The notes under the pieces: generated by a model
What the model saw: only the letters and a program-made list of their open reading frames with translations
Databases searched by the model: none
What the model was told of the DNA's origin: nothing
Assembly: GCF_003350505.1 (NCBI RefSeq)
Contig: NZ_QQAY01000004.1
Span: forward strand, 62,001 to 126,000
Direction: 5' to 3'
Length of the DNA stretch: 64,000 bases
Origin: Falsibacillus pallidus
GTDB taxonomy: Bacteria > Bacillota > Bacilli > Bacillales > DSM-25281
Position numbers and translations under genes: made by a program
Shown here: in pieces, positions 55,591 to 64,000 of the stretch
Layout of the letters: each line of letters starts with the position of its first letter
Numbering within the stretch: the first letter of the stretch is position 1

Positions 55591-56158
55591 ATTTAGAAGT
55601 CATTCCTCCAGAAAGGATAAATTTCATTGCTTCTTCGGGCTTTACTTCGATGATTTCGAGATCTTCTTTTGGGATCAAGAGCGTGAACCCCGCTACTTGG
55701 AACGTTTGCGGGATGTATACAGCGCAATAATTTTCAAATGGGCTATAGAATTGTTCCAGGTTTTCTGAGGTGATGAAGCCGATGCTTTTTACAGCTGTCC
55801 CTGGAAAAGTGAATGTCACAACTTTCGAGAATGATTTTTTATCGCCTAAAAAAGAATTGACTGTGTCTTTAATCACGGAATAAATGGTCTTGACCAAAGG
55901 AATCTTTGCTAAAAGTTTGTCGATTAATTTTATGATGGTCCCAGTCACGAGCTTCGTGGACAGCCATCCAAGAATCGTGATGATGATGAGCGTAGCGATA
56001 AGTCCAATGCCCGGAATATAATGTGGAAAGTGGGGGCGGAGGATGTTTCCTAATATACTGTCAAAAAACACAAACAGTTTATAAATTACATAGATGACGA
56101 GGACAATGGGAATTACAGTCAACACGCCATTTAGAAAGTTTTTTGCCAAGGATTTCAT
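55589..56158 (-). CDS. DUF502 family membrane protein
   Basis: A 189-residue protein with two N-terminal hydrophobic segments (about 10-32 and 50-72: LTVIPIVLVIYVIYKLFVFF; GLIATLIIITILGWLS), then a soluble domain with the DUF502 pattern KTIYSVIKDTVNSFLGDKKSF and GFITSEN. Function unknown, possibly membrane stress. AGAGGAG lies about 12 nt before ATG 56158. Its 3' end abuts a repeat. Confidence 0.82.
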   Translation of the reverse strand: MKSLAKNFLNGVLTVIPIVLVIYVIYKLFVFFDSILGNILRPHFPHYIPGIGLIATLIIITILGWLSTKLVTGTIIKLIDKLLAKIPLVKTIYSVIKDTVNSFLGDKKSFSKVVTFTFPGTAVKSIGFITSENLEQFYSPFENYCAVYIPQTFQVAGFTLLIPKEDLEIIEVKPEEAMKFILSGGMTSK

Positions 56159-56369
56159 AGATGTTTTTCACTCCTCTAAAAACAAACATAAAGACATTAT
56201 ACCTTTAGGACGCTTAGGAGAAAAGAGAAATCGAGTAACTAAAAAAAGAGGGAGGAGGGGCAAATATCATAAAAAAAATTTAGAACTGGGCGAATGCACA
56301 TACGTACTATGGACGATTATCATAAATTAGCATTGTAGAATGATTATTTATCACTGAGGAGTGAAAGAT

Positions 56370-56507
56370 ATGTACTATGGTTATGGTGCTGGATGCTGCA
56401 CGCCTGGTTACGCATATCCATGCGGCGGAGGCAATTGGTTTGCGTTGATCGTTGTATTGTTTATCTTGTTGATCATCATTGGCGCAGTCTGCTACTGCCC
56501 TAGATAA
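56370..56507 (+). CDS. YjcZ-type sporulation peptide
   Basis: A 45-residue peptide: a Tyr/Gly/Cys-rich head (YYGYGAGCC) and a hydrophobic C-terminal segment [18 protein letters not shown], the YjcZ family hallmark, ending in Cys/Pro/Arg. Such peptides are made during sporulation and sit in spore membranes. GAGGAGTG stands about 9 nt before ATG 56370. A terminator follows. Confidence 0.85.
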   Translation: MYYGYGAGCCTPGYAYPCGGGNWFALIVVLFILLIIIGAVCYCPR

Positions 56508-56529
56508 CAAATGAATGGATAAAATGGAA

Positions 56530-56568
56530 CTGGCTTTCCTTGTTTAAAAGGAAAGCCAGATTTTTTTG
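56530..56568. terminator. Terminator between the YjcZ-type gene and the chemoreceptor
   Basis: TGGCTTTCCTT and AAGGAAAGCCA form an 11-bp stem with GATTTTTTT downstream; the minus-strand gene also ends here. Confidence 0.85.
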
Positions 56569-56590
56569 TTTGTAAATAGAATTAATCAAA

Positions 56591-58417
56591 TTAAATTTTG
56601 AAATTTGAAATCAAATCCCTTAGATTCTCAGCTTGCTTGGACAATTCTGAAGCCGATGCTGTCACTTGCTCCATTGCTGCAGATCCTTCTTCTGAGGCAG
56701 CCGCCGTCATTTCCGTATTTGCAGCTGTACTTTCAGCTATTTCACTTACAGATGCAAATGCCTCTGCCACATCTTGGCTGAGATGCAAAGTCTGGTGAAT
56801 CTGTTCCACCATTTCATCGATGACAAAGAAGGTATCCTGTGATTGTTTTAAAATGTTATCAAGGGATGTAGTGGTTTCATTTGAGATTTCTACGCCTTCA
56901 ATAACAGCTTTGACGCCTTCTTCGTTCTGTGTGATGATCGTTTTCACTTCTTGTTGGATTGAACGGACAATGCCCGTTACTTCCTTGGCAGCATTCTGCG
57001 ACTGCTCAGCAAGCTTCCGGACCTCATCTGCGACTACTGCAAACCCTCTTCCATGTTCACCTGCACGAGCCGCTTCAATAGCAGCGTTCAATGCAAGCAA
57101 ATTGGTCTGTTCTGATATATCTGTAATCGTGTTGATGATTTTCGTGATTTCAGTTGATTTTTTGCCTAATGATTCCACTGTAGAAGTAGTATTGGCCATT
57201 GTTTCTTCAATGGACATCATTTTCAATGAAGAAGACTTGACTGATGAACCGCCATGTTCTGCTGCAGAACGCATTTGTGAAGCAGCCAACTTTACTTTTT
57301 CAGCGTTATCATTCAATCGGCCTGCCGATTTCTCTAACAAGTTCATCTTGTTGACGGACACTTCCATCTGTGAAGTCGTTTTTTCACTTCCTACAGCAAT
57401 TTCAGTGGATGTTTCTGCAATCGACATGATGGTCTTGGATGTCTCTTCTGCCGAAGCCAATAACTCCTCGCTGCTGGCAGATACATTTTCTGCCATTTTA
57501 GATACTTCCCTTACAAGGGAAGCGATGCCATCGATCAATACATTGGTATCCCTGGCAAGACCGGCGAGTTCATCATTCGATTTAACCTGGATCCTTTTCG
57601 TTAGATCGCCGCCTGCGCTTGCAATTTCCAGGATGGACTTGCTGATTTTACGTGTATTTGCCCGGATATTCCTGGATATCACGATAGAGAATAATACTGT
57701 CAACACTACAGCCAATATGGAAACGCCTAGTGTCACAGCCTGTGAGACAAGCACTTGTTTGTGCAAAGAGTCGATTCTTTCTTTTGTAAAACTCTTCTGT
57801 TCGTCTATCATGGATTGCATATCTTTTCTCAAGTACTGCATATAATTGTTTCCTTGAGAAGTAGAGATTTGCAGAGTCGCTTCTTTCTGGGTGCCGTATC
57901 TTCTTGACTCTATGATGCGATCAATCCAGCCAATCCAGAAATTATAATAGTTTTTGACATTTTCTAACTTTTTTGATTGCGCTGCCTGGTCCCTTAGTAA
58001 TGGTTCAAGTGCTTTCAATTGATTCTCTACATTATTTTTACCATTTCCATAAGGTGCGAGCTGGCCCTCTTCACCAGTCAATACATATCCCCTGGCCCCG
58101 TCCTCGATATCTACAAGGGATTTGGATAGATCTTGAATATCGCTATGTACTAGCATATCGTGATTTACTACTCTATTGATTTCTTGCTCTAGGGCCCTCA
58201 TATTGAAATAGGAAATCAGAGTGAGTGCAACTAAAAGGATGGTTAAAAATCCAAAAGAAAGTACAACGCGGCCTCGAATGGTTTGTGTATAATGCCAAAT
58301 GCCTTTGACGCTTCTTTGTTTTTCTTTTTGTTTTTTAGGTTTTCTCTCTTTTTTTTCTATTTTCTCTCGTGTTTTTTTAGTTTTCTTAAAAGAGAAAATC
58401 TGCTTTTCTTTTTTCAA
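56591..58417 (-). CDS. Methyl-accepting chemotaxis protein
   Basis: A 608-residue chemoreceptor. In order: a Lys-rich cytoplasmic head (about 1-50), TM1 (about 55-75, [15 protein letters not shown]), a four-helix CHASE3-like outside domain (about 75-220; [16 protein letters not shown]), TM2 (about 225-247), HAMP and the signalling domain with hairpin tip [19 protein letters not shown] and [13 protein letters not shown] 58417, 6 nt after GGGGGAGG, is preferred; ATG 58441 in frame has no site. It signals via CheA/CheW. Ligand unknown. Confidence 0.92.
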   Translation of the reverse strand: MKKEKQIFSFKKTKKTREKIEKKERKPKKQKEKQRSVKGIWHYTQTIRGRVVLSFGFLTILLVALTLISYFNMRALEQEINRVVNHDMLVHSDIQDLSKSLVDIEDGARGYVLTGEEGQLAPYGNGKNNVENQLKALEPLLRDQAAQSKKLENVKNYYNFWIGWIDRIIESRRYGTQKEATLQISTSQGNNYMQYLRKDMQSMIDEQKSFTKERIDSLHKQVLVSQAVTLGVSILAVVLTVLFSIVISRNIRANTRKISKSILEIASAGGDLTKRIQVKSNDELAGLARDTNVLIDGIASLVREVSKMAENVSASSEELLASAEETSKTIMSIAETSTEIAVGSEKTTSQMEVSVNKMNLLEKSAGRLNDNAEKVKLAASQMRSAAEHGGSSVKSSSLKMMSIEETMANTTSTVESLGKKSTEITKIINTITDISEQTNLLALNAAIEAARAGEHGRGFAVVADEVRKLAEQSQNAAKEVTGIVRSIQQEVKTIITQNEEGVKAVIEGVEISNETTTSLDNILKQSQDTFFVIDEMVEQIHQTLHLSQDVAEAFASVSEIAESTAANTEMTAAASEEGSAAMEQVTASASELSKQAENLRDLISNFKI

Positions 58418-58652
58418 TCTTGTCCTCCCCCTATGTGTCAATATCCCTAGTCAATTTTGACTTATTTTCATTCTATACATTCCTTTGAGAATTTTCTACT
58501 AAATATTCATAATATTTGTCGAAAAACCAAAGTTTAGAAAAAAATAAAACATTTTCCGCTAATTGAACTAAAAAAATTCCTAGAAAGAATAAATAGAGAG
58601 TGACATAGACTTATAGGAGAACGTAAATGTTTGAAAGGCAGGAGGGATGGAG

Positions 58653-60017
58653 TTGCCTCGTTCCCATTTAATCAAACCTCTTCTTGACGGAGAGTATGCA
58701 GAAGTCGACTATGGCAAAGGCATCTATATTTATGATGTAGAAGGAAAAGAGTATTTAGATGCCTGTTCGGGAGCCGTTACGGCAAATATCGGACATGGCC
58801 GGTCAGAAGTCATCCAAGCAATGCAAAATCAGGCAGAAAAAATTGCTTTCGTTTACCGTTCCCAATTTACAAGCAAGGCAGCGGAAGAATTGGCGTCATG
58901 GCTTTCTGAAAAATCGGATGGCCATTTAAATTCGGCATTTTTTGTCAACAGCGGATCAGAAGCCACTGAAACTGCAATTAAAATAGCCCTTCAGTATTGG
59001 CTTGAAAAAGGTATGCCGAAAAAAACAAAAGTCATTTCAAGATGGATGAGCTACCATGGCATTACGATGGGAGCACTATCCATGTCCGGACACCCGGCAA
59101 GGAGGGAAAAGTTCAGTTCCATACTTGAGGACTGGCCCGTGTTCGAACCTCCTTATTGCTATAGATGTCCATATGGGAAAGAATATCCAAGTTGCCAACT
59201 TCATTGCGCCTCCTATCTGGAAACCATTATCAAGAGGCTTGGTGAAGAAAACATCGCCTGCATAATTGTTGAGCCAGTCATTGGTGCGGCAGGTGGAGCA
59301 ATAACGCCTCCAGAGGGCTATTACAAAAAAATCAAAGCACTCTGTGATAAATATGACATTTTATTTGTCGCTGATGAAGTTATGACAGGGTGTGGAAGGA
59401 CAGGGAAAATGCTTGCACTTGACCACTGGGGGGTAAAACCGGATATTGCAGCACTTGGAAAAGGACTAGGGGCTGGATATGCTCCGATTGCTGCAGCGGT
59501 CGTAAGCGATAAGGTTATGAAACCGATATGGGATGGAACTAAATCCATCATGAGCGGTCATACGTTCAGTGCCAATCCACTCTCCTGTGCCACGGCGTTA
59601 GCCGTCCTTAAGTTGATTGATGAAGAGAAATGGATGGACATGGTAGAGGAAAAAGGACAGTATTTGGATGCCTCTCTTCAAAAATTGTCCAAGCAATTCA
59701 ATTTCATAGGGGAAATCAGGGGGAAAGGTCTGCTTATAGGATTAGAATTCGTAAAGGATTGTGTGACGAAGGAATCATTTTCCCCTGGAGGAGCTTTTAC
59801 ACACAAAGTAGTATCGGCTGCAAACGAAAATGGTCTTCTATTATATCCGGCAGCTTCGGGGATTGATGGCCGCAGCGGGGATGCCGTCATCATTGCTCCT
59901 CCTATTAATATAACTAAAAGAGAGATCGATGAGTTGGTCAGAAGACTTAGAAAAACATTTGAATCTTTAGAAAAGAATCACGTTGAAAGCGGAGATGAAC
60001 ATGAAGAAACCATATAA
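58653..60017 (+). CDS. yodT: Class III aminotransferase (YodT-like)
   Basis: A 454-residue PLP enzyme. GKGIYIYDVEGKEYLDACSG, NSGSEATETAIKIAL and LFVADEVMTGCGRTGKM are class III blocks; the PLP Lys lies in ALGKGLGAGYAPIAA. B. subtilis YodT with YodS/YodR (CoA-transferase) and YodQ forms a sporulation operon with KamA and YodP tied to beta-lysine. TTG 58653 is 7 nt after AGGAGG; ATG 58647 is only 1 nt from it. The amino donor is unknown. Confidence 0.88.
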   Translation: MPRSHLIKPLLDGEYAEVDYGKGIYIYDVEGKEYLDACSGAVTANIGHGRSEVIQAMQNQAEKIAFVYRSQFTSKAAEELASWLSEKSDGHLNSAFFVNSGSEATETAIKIALQYWLEKGMPKKTKVISRWMSYHGITMGALSMSGHPARREKFSSILEDWPVFEPPYCYRCPYGKEYPSCQLHCASYLETIIKRLGEENIACIIVEPVIGAAGGAITPPEGYYKKIKALCDKYDILFVADEVMTGCGRTGKMLALDHWGVKPDIAALGKGLGAGYAPIAAAVVSDKVMKPIWDGTKSIMSGHTFSANPLSCATALAVLKLIDEEKWMDMVEEKGQYLDASLQKLSKQFNFIGEIRGKGLLIGLEFVKDCVTKESFSPGGAFTHKVVSAANENGLLLYPAASGIDGRSGDAVIIAPPINITKREIDELVRRLRKTFESLEKNHVESGDEHEETI

Positions 60018-60699
60018 CAAAGTTGTCTCAATGGAGGAGGCAATGGGGCATTTTTTTGATGGAATGACGATCATGTTCGGCGGCTTCGGAGGGGTCGGTT
60101 CACCACCTGGATTGATTACATCCATTTTAGAAAAAGGAATCAAAAATATTACTTTAATCGGAAATGATACCGGATTTCCTGATATCGGGATTGGCCAGTT
60201 AATCAAACACAAGAGAGTGAAGAAAGTGATAGCATCTCATATTGGATCTAATCCAATTGCAGGGGAACTGATGAGCAGTGGCCAGATGGAAGTGGAATTT
60301 TCGCCTCAAGGAATCCTTGCTGAAAGGATGAGGGCAGGCGGAGTAGGACTTGAGGGGATCATCACAGAAATAGGAGCAGATAATGAATACTTGGCAGAAG
60401 GAAAAGAAACTATCACCATCGGCCCAAAAAAATGTGTGATTGAAACAGCTTTGACTGCAAAAGTCAGTATTCTATACGCCAAAAAAGCGGATGAATTCGG
60501 CAATTTAATTTACGATAAAAGTGCCAGGAACACCAATCCTATCGTTGCAATGGCAGGGGAATGGACAATAGTAGAGGCGGAAGAAATTGTACCTTTCGGG
60601 AGCATCTGTGCTGAAGAGATCATTACGCCGGGGGTATTTGTAGATATGGTTGTTCCTTCAAAGGGAGTGAACTGGACATGGGCATGGGAAAAGCAATGA
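60001..60699 (+). CDS. yodS: CoA-transferase subunit A (YodS-like)
   Basis: A 232-residue alpha subunit of a 3-oxoacid-type CoA-transferase (family I). The CoA-binding loop is FGGFGGVGSPPG near residues 25-36. ATG 60001 has GGAG about 6 nt upstream; it overlaps the end of the aminotransferase gene by 17 nt, and the next gene begins before its own stop, so all are coupled. Acts with subunit B to move CoA between acids; substrate not readable. Confidence 0.92.
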   Translation: MKKPYNKVVSMEEAMGHFFDGMTIMFGGFGGVGSPPGLITSILEKGIKNITLIGNDTGFPDIGIGQLIKHKRVKKVIASHIGSNPIAGELMSSGQMEVEFSPQGILAERMRAGGVGLEGIITEIGADNEYLAEGKETITIGPKKCVIETALTAKVSILYAKKADEFGNLIYDKSARNTNPIVAMAGEWTIVEAEEIVPFGSICAEEIITPGVFVDMVVPSKGVNWTWAWEKQ

Positions 60700-61361
60700 A
60701 AAGCAAAATGGCAAAAAGGGCAGCAGAAGAAATCAAGGATGGAATGATCGTTAATTTAGGAATAGGCATCCCCTCTTTGACTCCTGATTTTCTTCCTTCT
60801 GAAAGGTTTGTCATGTTCCAGGCTGAAAACGGGATACTCGGCATGGGTTCAAGCCCGCCATTGATGCAAGAAGATGAAAATCTTTGTAATGCAGGTGGAT
60901 TTCCTGTAACCCTCAATCAAGGGGGGTCTTATTTTGATTCTGCTACCGCTTTTGGAATGATCCGTAAAGGTTATATTGACATGACCATTCTTGGTTCTTT
61001 AGAAGTAAGCGAGAAGGGCGATCTGGCCAATTGGATCGTCCCGGGGAAAAGAGTTCCAGGCATTGGCGGGGCAACCGAACTTGCAGCAAGAGCAAAAAAG
61101 GTGGTTGTCGTAATGACCCATACTGATAAAAATGGAAACAGCAAGCTGGTCAAATCATGCAGACTCCCACTGACTTCAAGGAGATGTGTGGACATGATCA
61201 TTACAGATTTAGGCGTTTTCCAGGTCGTGGATGAGGGGCTTGTATTAACCGACATATTTGAACCATATACAATTGCTGATATTAAAGAAAAAACAGATGC
61301 TGATTTTTCCCTTTCGGAACAGATCCGGTATATTCCAGAATCTTTTATTGAAGGAGTGTAG
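60678..61361 (+). CDS. yodR: CoA-transferase subunit B (YodR-like)
   Basis: A 227-residue beta subunit. The catalytic Glu lies in ENGILGMG (family I motif ExGxxG) and GIGIPSLTPDF is the other block. ATG 60678 (GGGAG about 10 nt upstream) overlaps subunit A by 22 nt. It completes the heteromeric CoA-transferase in the operon. Confidence 0.93.
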   Translation: MGMGKAMKSKMAKRAAEEIKDGMIVNLGIGIPSLTPDFLPSERFVMFQAENGILGMGSSPPLMQEDENLCNAGGFPVTLNQGGSYFDSATAFGMIRKGYIDMTILGSLEVSEKGDLANWIVPGKRVPGIGGATELAARAKKVVVVMTHTDKNGNSKLVKSCRLPLTSRRCVDMIITDLGVFQVVDEGLVLTDIFEPYTIADIKEKTDADFSLSEQIRYIPESFIEGV

Positions 61362-61364
61362 ATA

Positions 61365-62615
61365 GTGCAGCGTCAAATTAAAAAATGGATGTCAGAACAT
61401 GTTGATATGGGTACAAAACTTCTGCAGAGACTGGTACAGGAAAGAAGCATCAGAGGTCATGAATATAACGCACAAGCAGTAATGATTGAGAAATGCCGGG
61501 AATTGGGATTGGAATTGGATATATGGGATCTCAATCGAAAAGAATTGGAACATCATGCATTTTTCCGCTGCGATCGAGACAGCTTTGAGGGTAATCCAAA
61601 TATTTGTGCAGTGTGGAAAGGAAAAGGTGGCGGAAGGTCCATCATCTTAAATGGCCACATCGATGTAGTACCTGAGGGTGATGAAAAGGATTGGAGGAAT
61701 GACCCGTATAGCGGGATGATTAAAGATGGAAAGCTATATGGACGGGGTTCTACAGATATGAAAGGGGGAAGTGTCTCTCTTTTACTGGCTATTCAAGCGT
61801 TAAAAGAATTGGACGTAACCTTGAGAGGGGATGTTATTTTCCAAAGTGTGATAGAGGAAGAAAGCGGTGGGGCAGGTACACTTGCAGCGCTCCTAAGAGG
61901 CTATAAAGCAGACGGGGCAATCATTCCTGAACCGACAAATATGAAAATGTTCATTAAGCAGCAGGGGTCAATGTGGTTCAGAATTACAATTAAAGGTAAA
62001 TCTGCCCACGGCGGCACAAGATATGAAGGGGTCAATGCCATTGAAAAATCCCTGAATGTCATTTCTGCTTTGCAAAATCTTGAAACTATTAGAAATGACA
62101 GAATAAATGATCCCCTCTTTAAAGATATCCCGATACCGATACCAATCAATATTGGGAAGATCAATAGCGGCTCGTGGCCATCATCTGTTCCTGATACGGC
62201 CATCATCGAAGGAAGAATGGGCGTGGCACCTTCTGAATCCATGGAAGCAGCTGAAAAAGAAATGGAGGAATGTCTCGCTTCCATTATAAATGAAGATGAG
62301 TGGCTGCTGGCACATCCCCCTAAACTAGAATGGTTCGGGGGCAGGTGGCAGCCGGGGGATCTTGATATCAATCATCCTTTCCTTGACTGTATGGAAAATG
62401 CCTACTCCAATATTTATGGGGTTAAACCTGTCATTGAAGCTTCCCCGTGGGGGACTGACGGCGGCATCCTTTCAAAAGGCGGAGACATACCAGTGGTTGT
62501 GTTTGGTCCTGGGACAACCGAAGCAGCACATGAAGCGAATGAATTCATTGAACTGAAAAAAGTATTTGAAGCTGCAGAAGTCATAGCCTTGGCGATTTGG
62601 CAATGGTGCAAGTGA
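61365..62615 (+). CDS. yodQ: M20 family deacylase (YodQ-like)
   Basis: A 416-residue zinc metalloenzyme of the ArgE/DapE type. LNGHIDVVPEGD has the first metal His/Asp, GRGSTDMKGG the bridging Asp, and EEESGGAGTLA the catalytic and metal Glu pair; a C-terminal His completes the site. It removes an acyl group from an amino acid, perhaps an acetylated beta-amino acid as proposed for YodQ. GTG 61365 is 8 nt after GGAG, 3 nt after the previous stop. Confidence 0.9.
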   Translation: MQRQIKKWMSEHVDMGTKLLQRLVQERSIRGHEYNAQAVMIEKCRELGLELDIWDLNRKELEHHAFFRCDRDSFEGNPNICAVWKGKGGGRSIILNGHIDVVPEGDEKDWRNDPYSGMIKDGKLYGRGSTDMKGGSVSLLLAIQALKELDVTLRGDVIFQSVIEEESGGAGTLAALLRGYKADGAIIPEPTNMKMFIKQQGSMWFRITIKGKSAHGGTRYEGVNAIEKSLNVISALQNLETIRNDRINDPLFKDIPIPIPINIGKINSGSWPSSVPDTAIIEGRMGVAPSESMEAAEKEMEECLASIINEDEWLLAHPPKLEWFGGRWQPGDLDINHPFLDCMENAYSNIYGVKPVIEASPWGTDGGILSKGGDIPVVVFGPGTTEAAHEANEFIELKKVFEAAEVIALAIWQWCK

Positions 62616-62752
62616 GGAATGAATGATCTAAGAATGGGTAAACAGTAAGCGTGGAGAAATACCTCCTGCCTTCGTTCATGATATGATTTAACCAGGAATA
62701 TCAATTTTTTCATTATCGATTCTATTCTAGATTTTGCAAGAGGAGGATGAAG

Positions 62753-64000
62753 ATGAAACAAGATTTATGGATCAACGGTGAAGGGGTAGGGACTGGCCAA
62801 TATTCTGAATTGGTTTCGCCCTATGGACAGTCCAAGATTGCGGAAGTGGCTGTGGCAGAAGAGGAACAAGTGAAATCTGCTGTAGCTGCTGCTCAAAGTG
62901 CATTTGAAAAAATGAAAAAGATGCCAGCTCATCAGCGGGCGGAAATCCTTGATAAAGTGGCAGGAATGATTGAAAAGGATAAAGAGGAATGTGCAAAAAT
63001 TATCGCTAGGGAAGCTTCTAAACCGATGAAAGCTGCCCGTGCAGAAGTGGACCGCACGATCATGACCTATAAATTTGCAGCCATTGAGGCGCGAAAAATC
63101 TATGGGGAGACTATCCCGATGGATGCAGCCCCGGGCGGTGAAGGGAGAATGGGCTATACAGTCAAAGAACCTCTTGGAGTGATTGCGGCCATCACCCCAT
63201 TTAATTTCCCGATGAATCTCGTTGCCCATAAAGTCGGGCCGGCTATTGCTGCAGGAAACGCTGTAGTCCTGAAGCCTGCTACGCAGACACCGCTCTCTTC
63301 CTATAAGATTGCTCAATATTTTCATGAAGCCGGACTGCCTGCCGGAGCATTGAATGTCATAACGGGGAGCGGGAAGAAGATTGGGGGGATTTTGATATCT
63401 GATGAACGGATCAAAATGGTCACATTCACAGGGAGTCCTTCTGTAGGCCAATGGATCAGGGAGAATTCCGGTTTGAAACGAGTCACACTTGAATTGGGAT
63501 CGAATTCTGCCGTGGTAGTCGACGAAGATTCAGACTTGAATGAGGTTGTTCCCCGTATCGTTACAGGTGCATTCTCCTACCAGGGTCAAGTATGCATTTC
63601 AGTACAAAGAGTGTTTGTCCATGAATCTCTATATGAGGAGTTCGTAGAGAAAATAAAGGATGAAACAAAGAAATTGAAAATTGGCAGCCCTCTTGAAGAT
63701 GATACTGATGTATCAGCCATGATTTCCAAAGATGATGTCAAACGGGCAAAAGAATGGATCGACAGTGCAGTGGCAAAAGGTGCAGAATTGGCTGCCGGCG
63801 GGGAAGTGAATGATGAAATCCTGGAGCCTACTGTACTTCTGAATGTACCATTGGATGAGAAGGTTTCATGTGCAGAAGTATTTGCACCAGTCGTCCATAT
63901 CAATGCTTTCAAGAGTTTTGATGAAGCTATTGAGATGGTCAATGATTCCGATTATGGTCTTCAGGCTGGGGTTTTTACAAAGGATGTCCAAAAGGCATTC
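62753..64000 (+). CDS. Aldehyde dehydrogenase, 5' part (runs off window)
   Basis: The first 416 codons of an NAD(P)-dependent aldehyde dehydrogenase. ITPFNFPMNLVAHKVGPAI and TFTGSPSVGQWI bind the cofactor; Glu247 (TLELGSNSAVV) and Cys281 (GQVCIS) are the catalytic pair. AGAGGAGG is upstream of ATG 62753. It follows yodQ by 137 nt, so it may be a separate transcript or part of the same pathway, oxidising the semialdehyde left by the aminotransferase (inference). The C-terminus is outside. Confidence 0.93.
   Translation, partial: MKQDLWINGEGVGTGQYSELVSPYGQSKIAEVAVAEEEQVKSAVAAAQSAFEKMKKMPAHQRAEILDKVAGMIEKDKEECAKIIAREASKPMKAARAEVDRTIMTYKFAAIEARKIYGETIPMDAAPGGEGRMGYTVKEPLGVIAAITPFNFPMNLVAHKVGPAIAAGNAVVLKPATQTPLSSYKIAQYFHEAGLPAGALNVITGSGKKIGGILISDERIKMVTFTGSPSVGQWIRENSGLKRVTLELGSNSAVVVDEDSDLNEVVPRIVTGAFSYQGQVCISVQRVFVHESLYEEFVEKIKDETKKLKIGSPLEDDTDVSAMISKDDVKRAKEWIDSAVAKGAELAAGGEVNDEILEPTVLLNVPLDEKVSCAEVFAPVVHINAFKSFDEAIEMVNDSDYGLQAGVFTKDVQKAF

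Noticed and set aside
56820-57845. 341-residue ORF antisense to the chemoreceptor
   Set aside because: Composition (Ser/Ala/Ile/Val-rich without domain pattern) and complete overlap with a clear MCP show it to be a shadow of the helical signalling domain.
58585-58610. Sigma-E promoter before the yodT-like gene (CATAGACT)
   Set aside because: The -10-like octamer is present, but I found no acceptable -35 at the right distance, so it is not listed as a feature.

Overview
The window is chromosomal DNA of a spore-forming Firmicute of the family Bacillaceae. It is AT-rich, has strong AGGAGG-type ribosome binding sites, frequent TTG/GTG starts and a type B RNase P RNA. Gene content and order follow, with breaks, the aspB-dnaD-nth-ypoC-ponA-recU ... 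cotD-ypsA-gpsB-rnpB ... bpsA-bpsB-dynA ... thyA-dfrA ... msrA-msrB stretch known from Bacillus subtilis. Spore genes (sspM, cotD, a yjcZ-like gene, a YppG-like gene with a sigma-K-like promoter, a yodTSRQ-like cluster) show that it sporulates. No phage, plasmid, CRISPR array, tRNA, rRNA operon or intact insertion sequence was seen. This is mostly ordinary core chromosome; the less explained material lies in very short ORFs and intergenic elements.

Layout: 1-6200 holds the aspB 3' end, dnaD-nth-ypoC, then the opposing recU-ponA operon (replication initiation, base excision repair, wall synthesis, recombination). 6300-9900 is the small-gene ypp cluster with sspM and an Hsp20 protein. 10045-13601 is the mrfA-mrfB DNA repair pair. 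13700-15720 carries cotD, ypsA, gpsB and rnpB. 15820-21813 carries an rRNA methyltransferase, a DinG-type helicase, an M32 carboxypeptidase, a small zinc ribbon and an SDR. 21885-30129 carries a CheX-like protein, bpsA-bpsB (alkylpyrone synthesis), a Fur-controlled mini-gene, the tandem dynamin gene dynA, a sulfurtransferase and a 5'-3' exonuclease. 30293-34888 has two RNase H-like genes, cspD, mntR, a methyltransferase and AIM24. 34925-43347 has fhs, a DegV gene, ypgQ, an ABC-F ATPase, a HEAT-repeat protein, brxA and ypiP. 43385-51560 has repeats, ypjP, thyA-dfrA, hemolysin III, SRAP, a second DegV, a nucleoside hydrolase and ypmR-ypmS. 51616-58417 has a DUF4397 protein, an RsgA paralog, msrA-msrB, EIIA, DUF502, a YjcZ-like peptide and a chemoreceptor. 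58653-64000 is a catabolic operon: class III aminotransferase, CoA-transferase A and B, M20 deacylase, and an aldehyde dehydrogenase cut by the window end.

The most notable unexplained material is: (i) a monocistronic 32-residue membrane peptide whose sigma-A promoter is overlapped by a near-perfect Fur box (24188-24368); (ii) several further peptides of at most 35 codons with one hydrophobic segment, one translationally coupled to an RNase H gene; (iii) two families of 115-150 bp structured intergenic repeats with shared outer ends, plus an 18-nt solo remnant; (iv) an 86-bp MITE-like inverted repeat upstream of thyA. Functions are assigned from recognised motifs and synteny remembered from B. 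subtilis; no database search was run.
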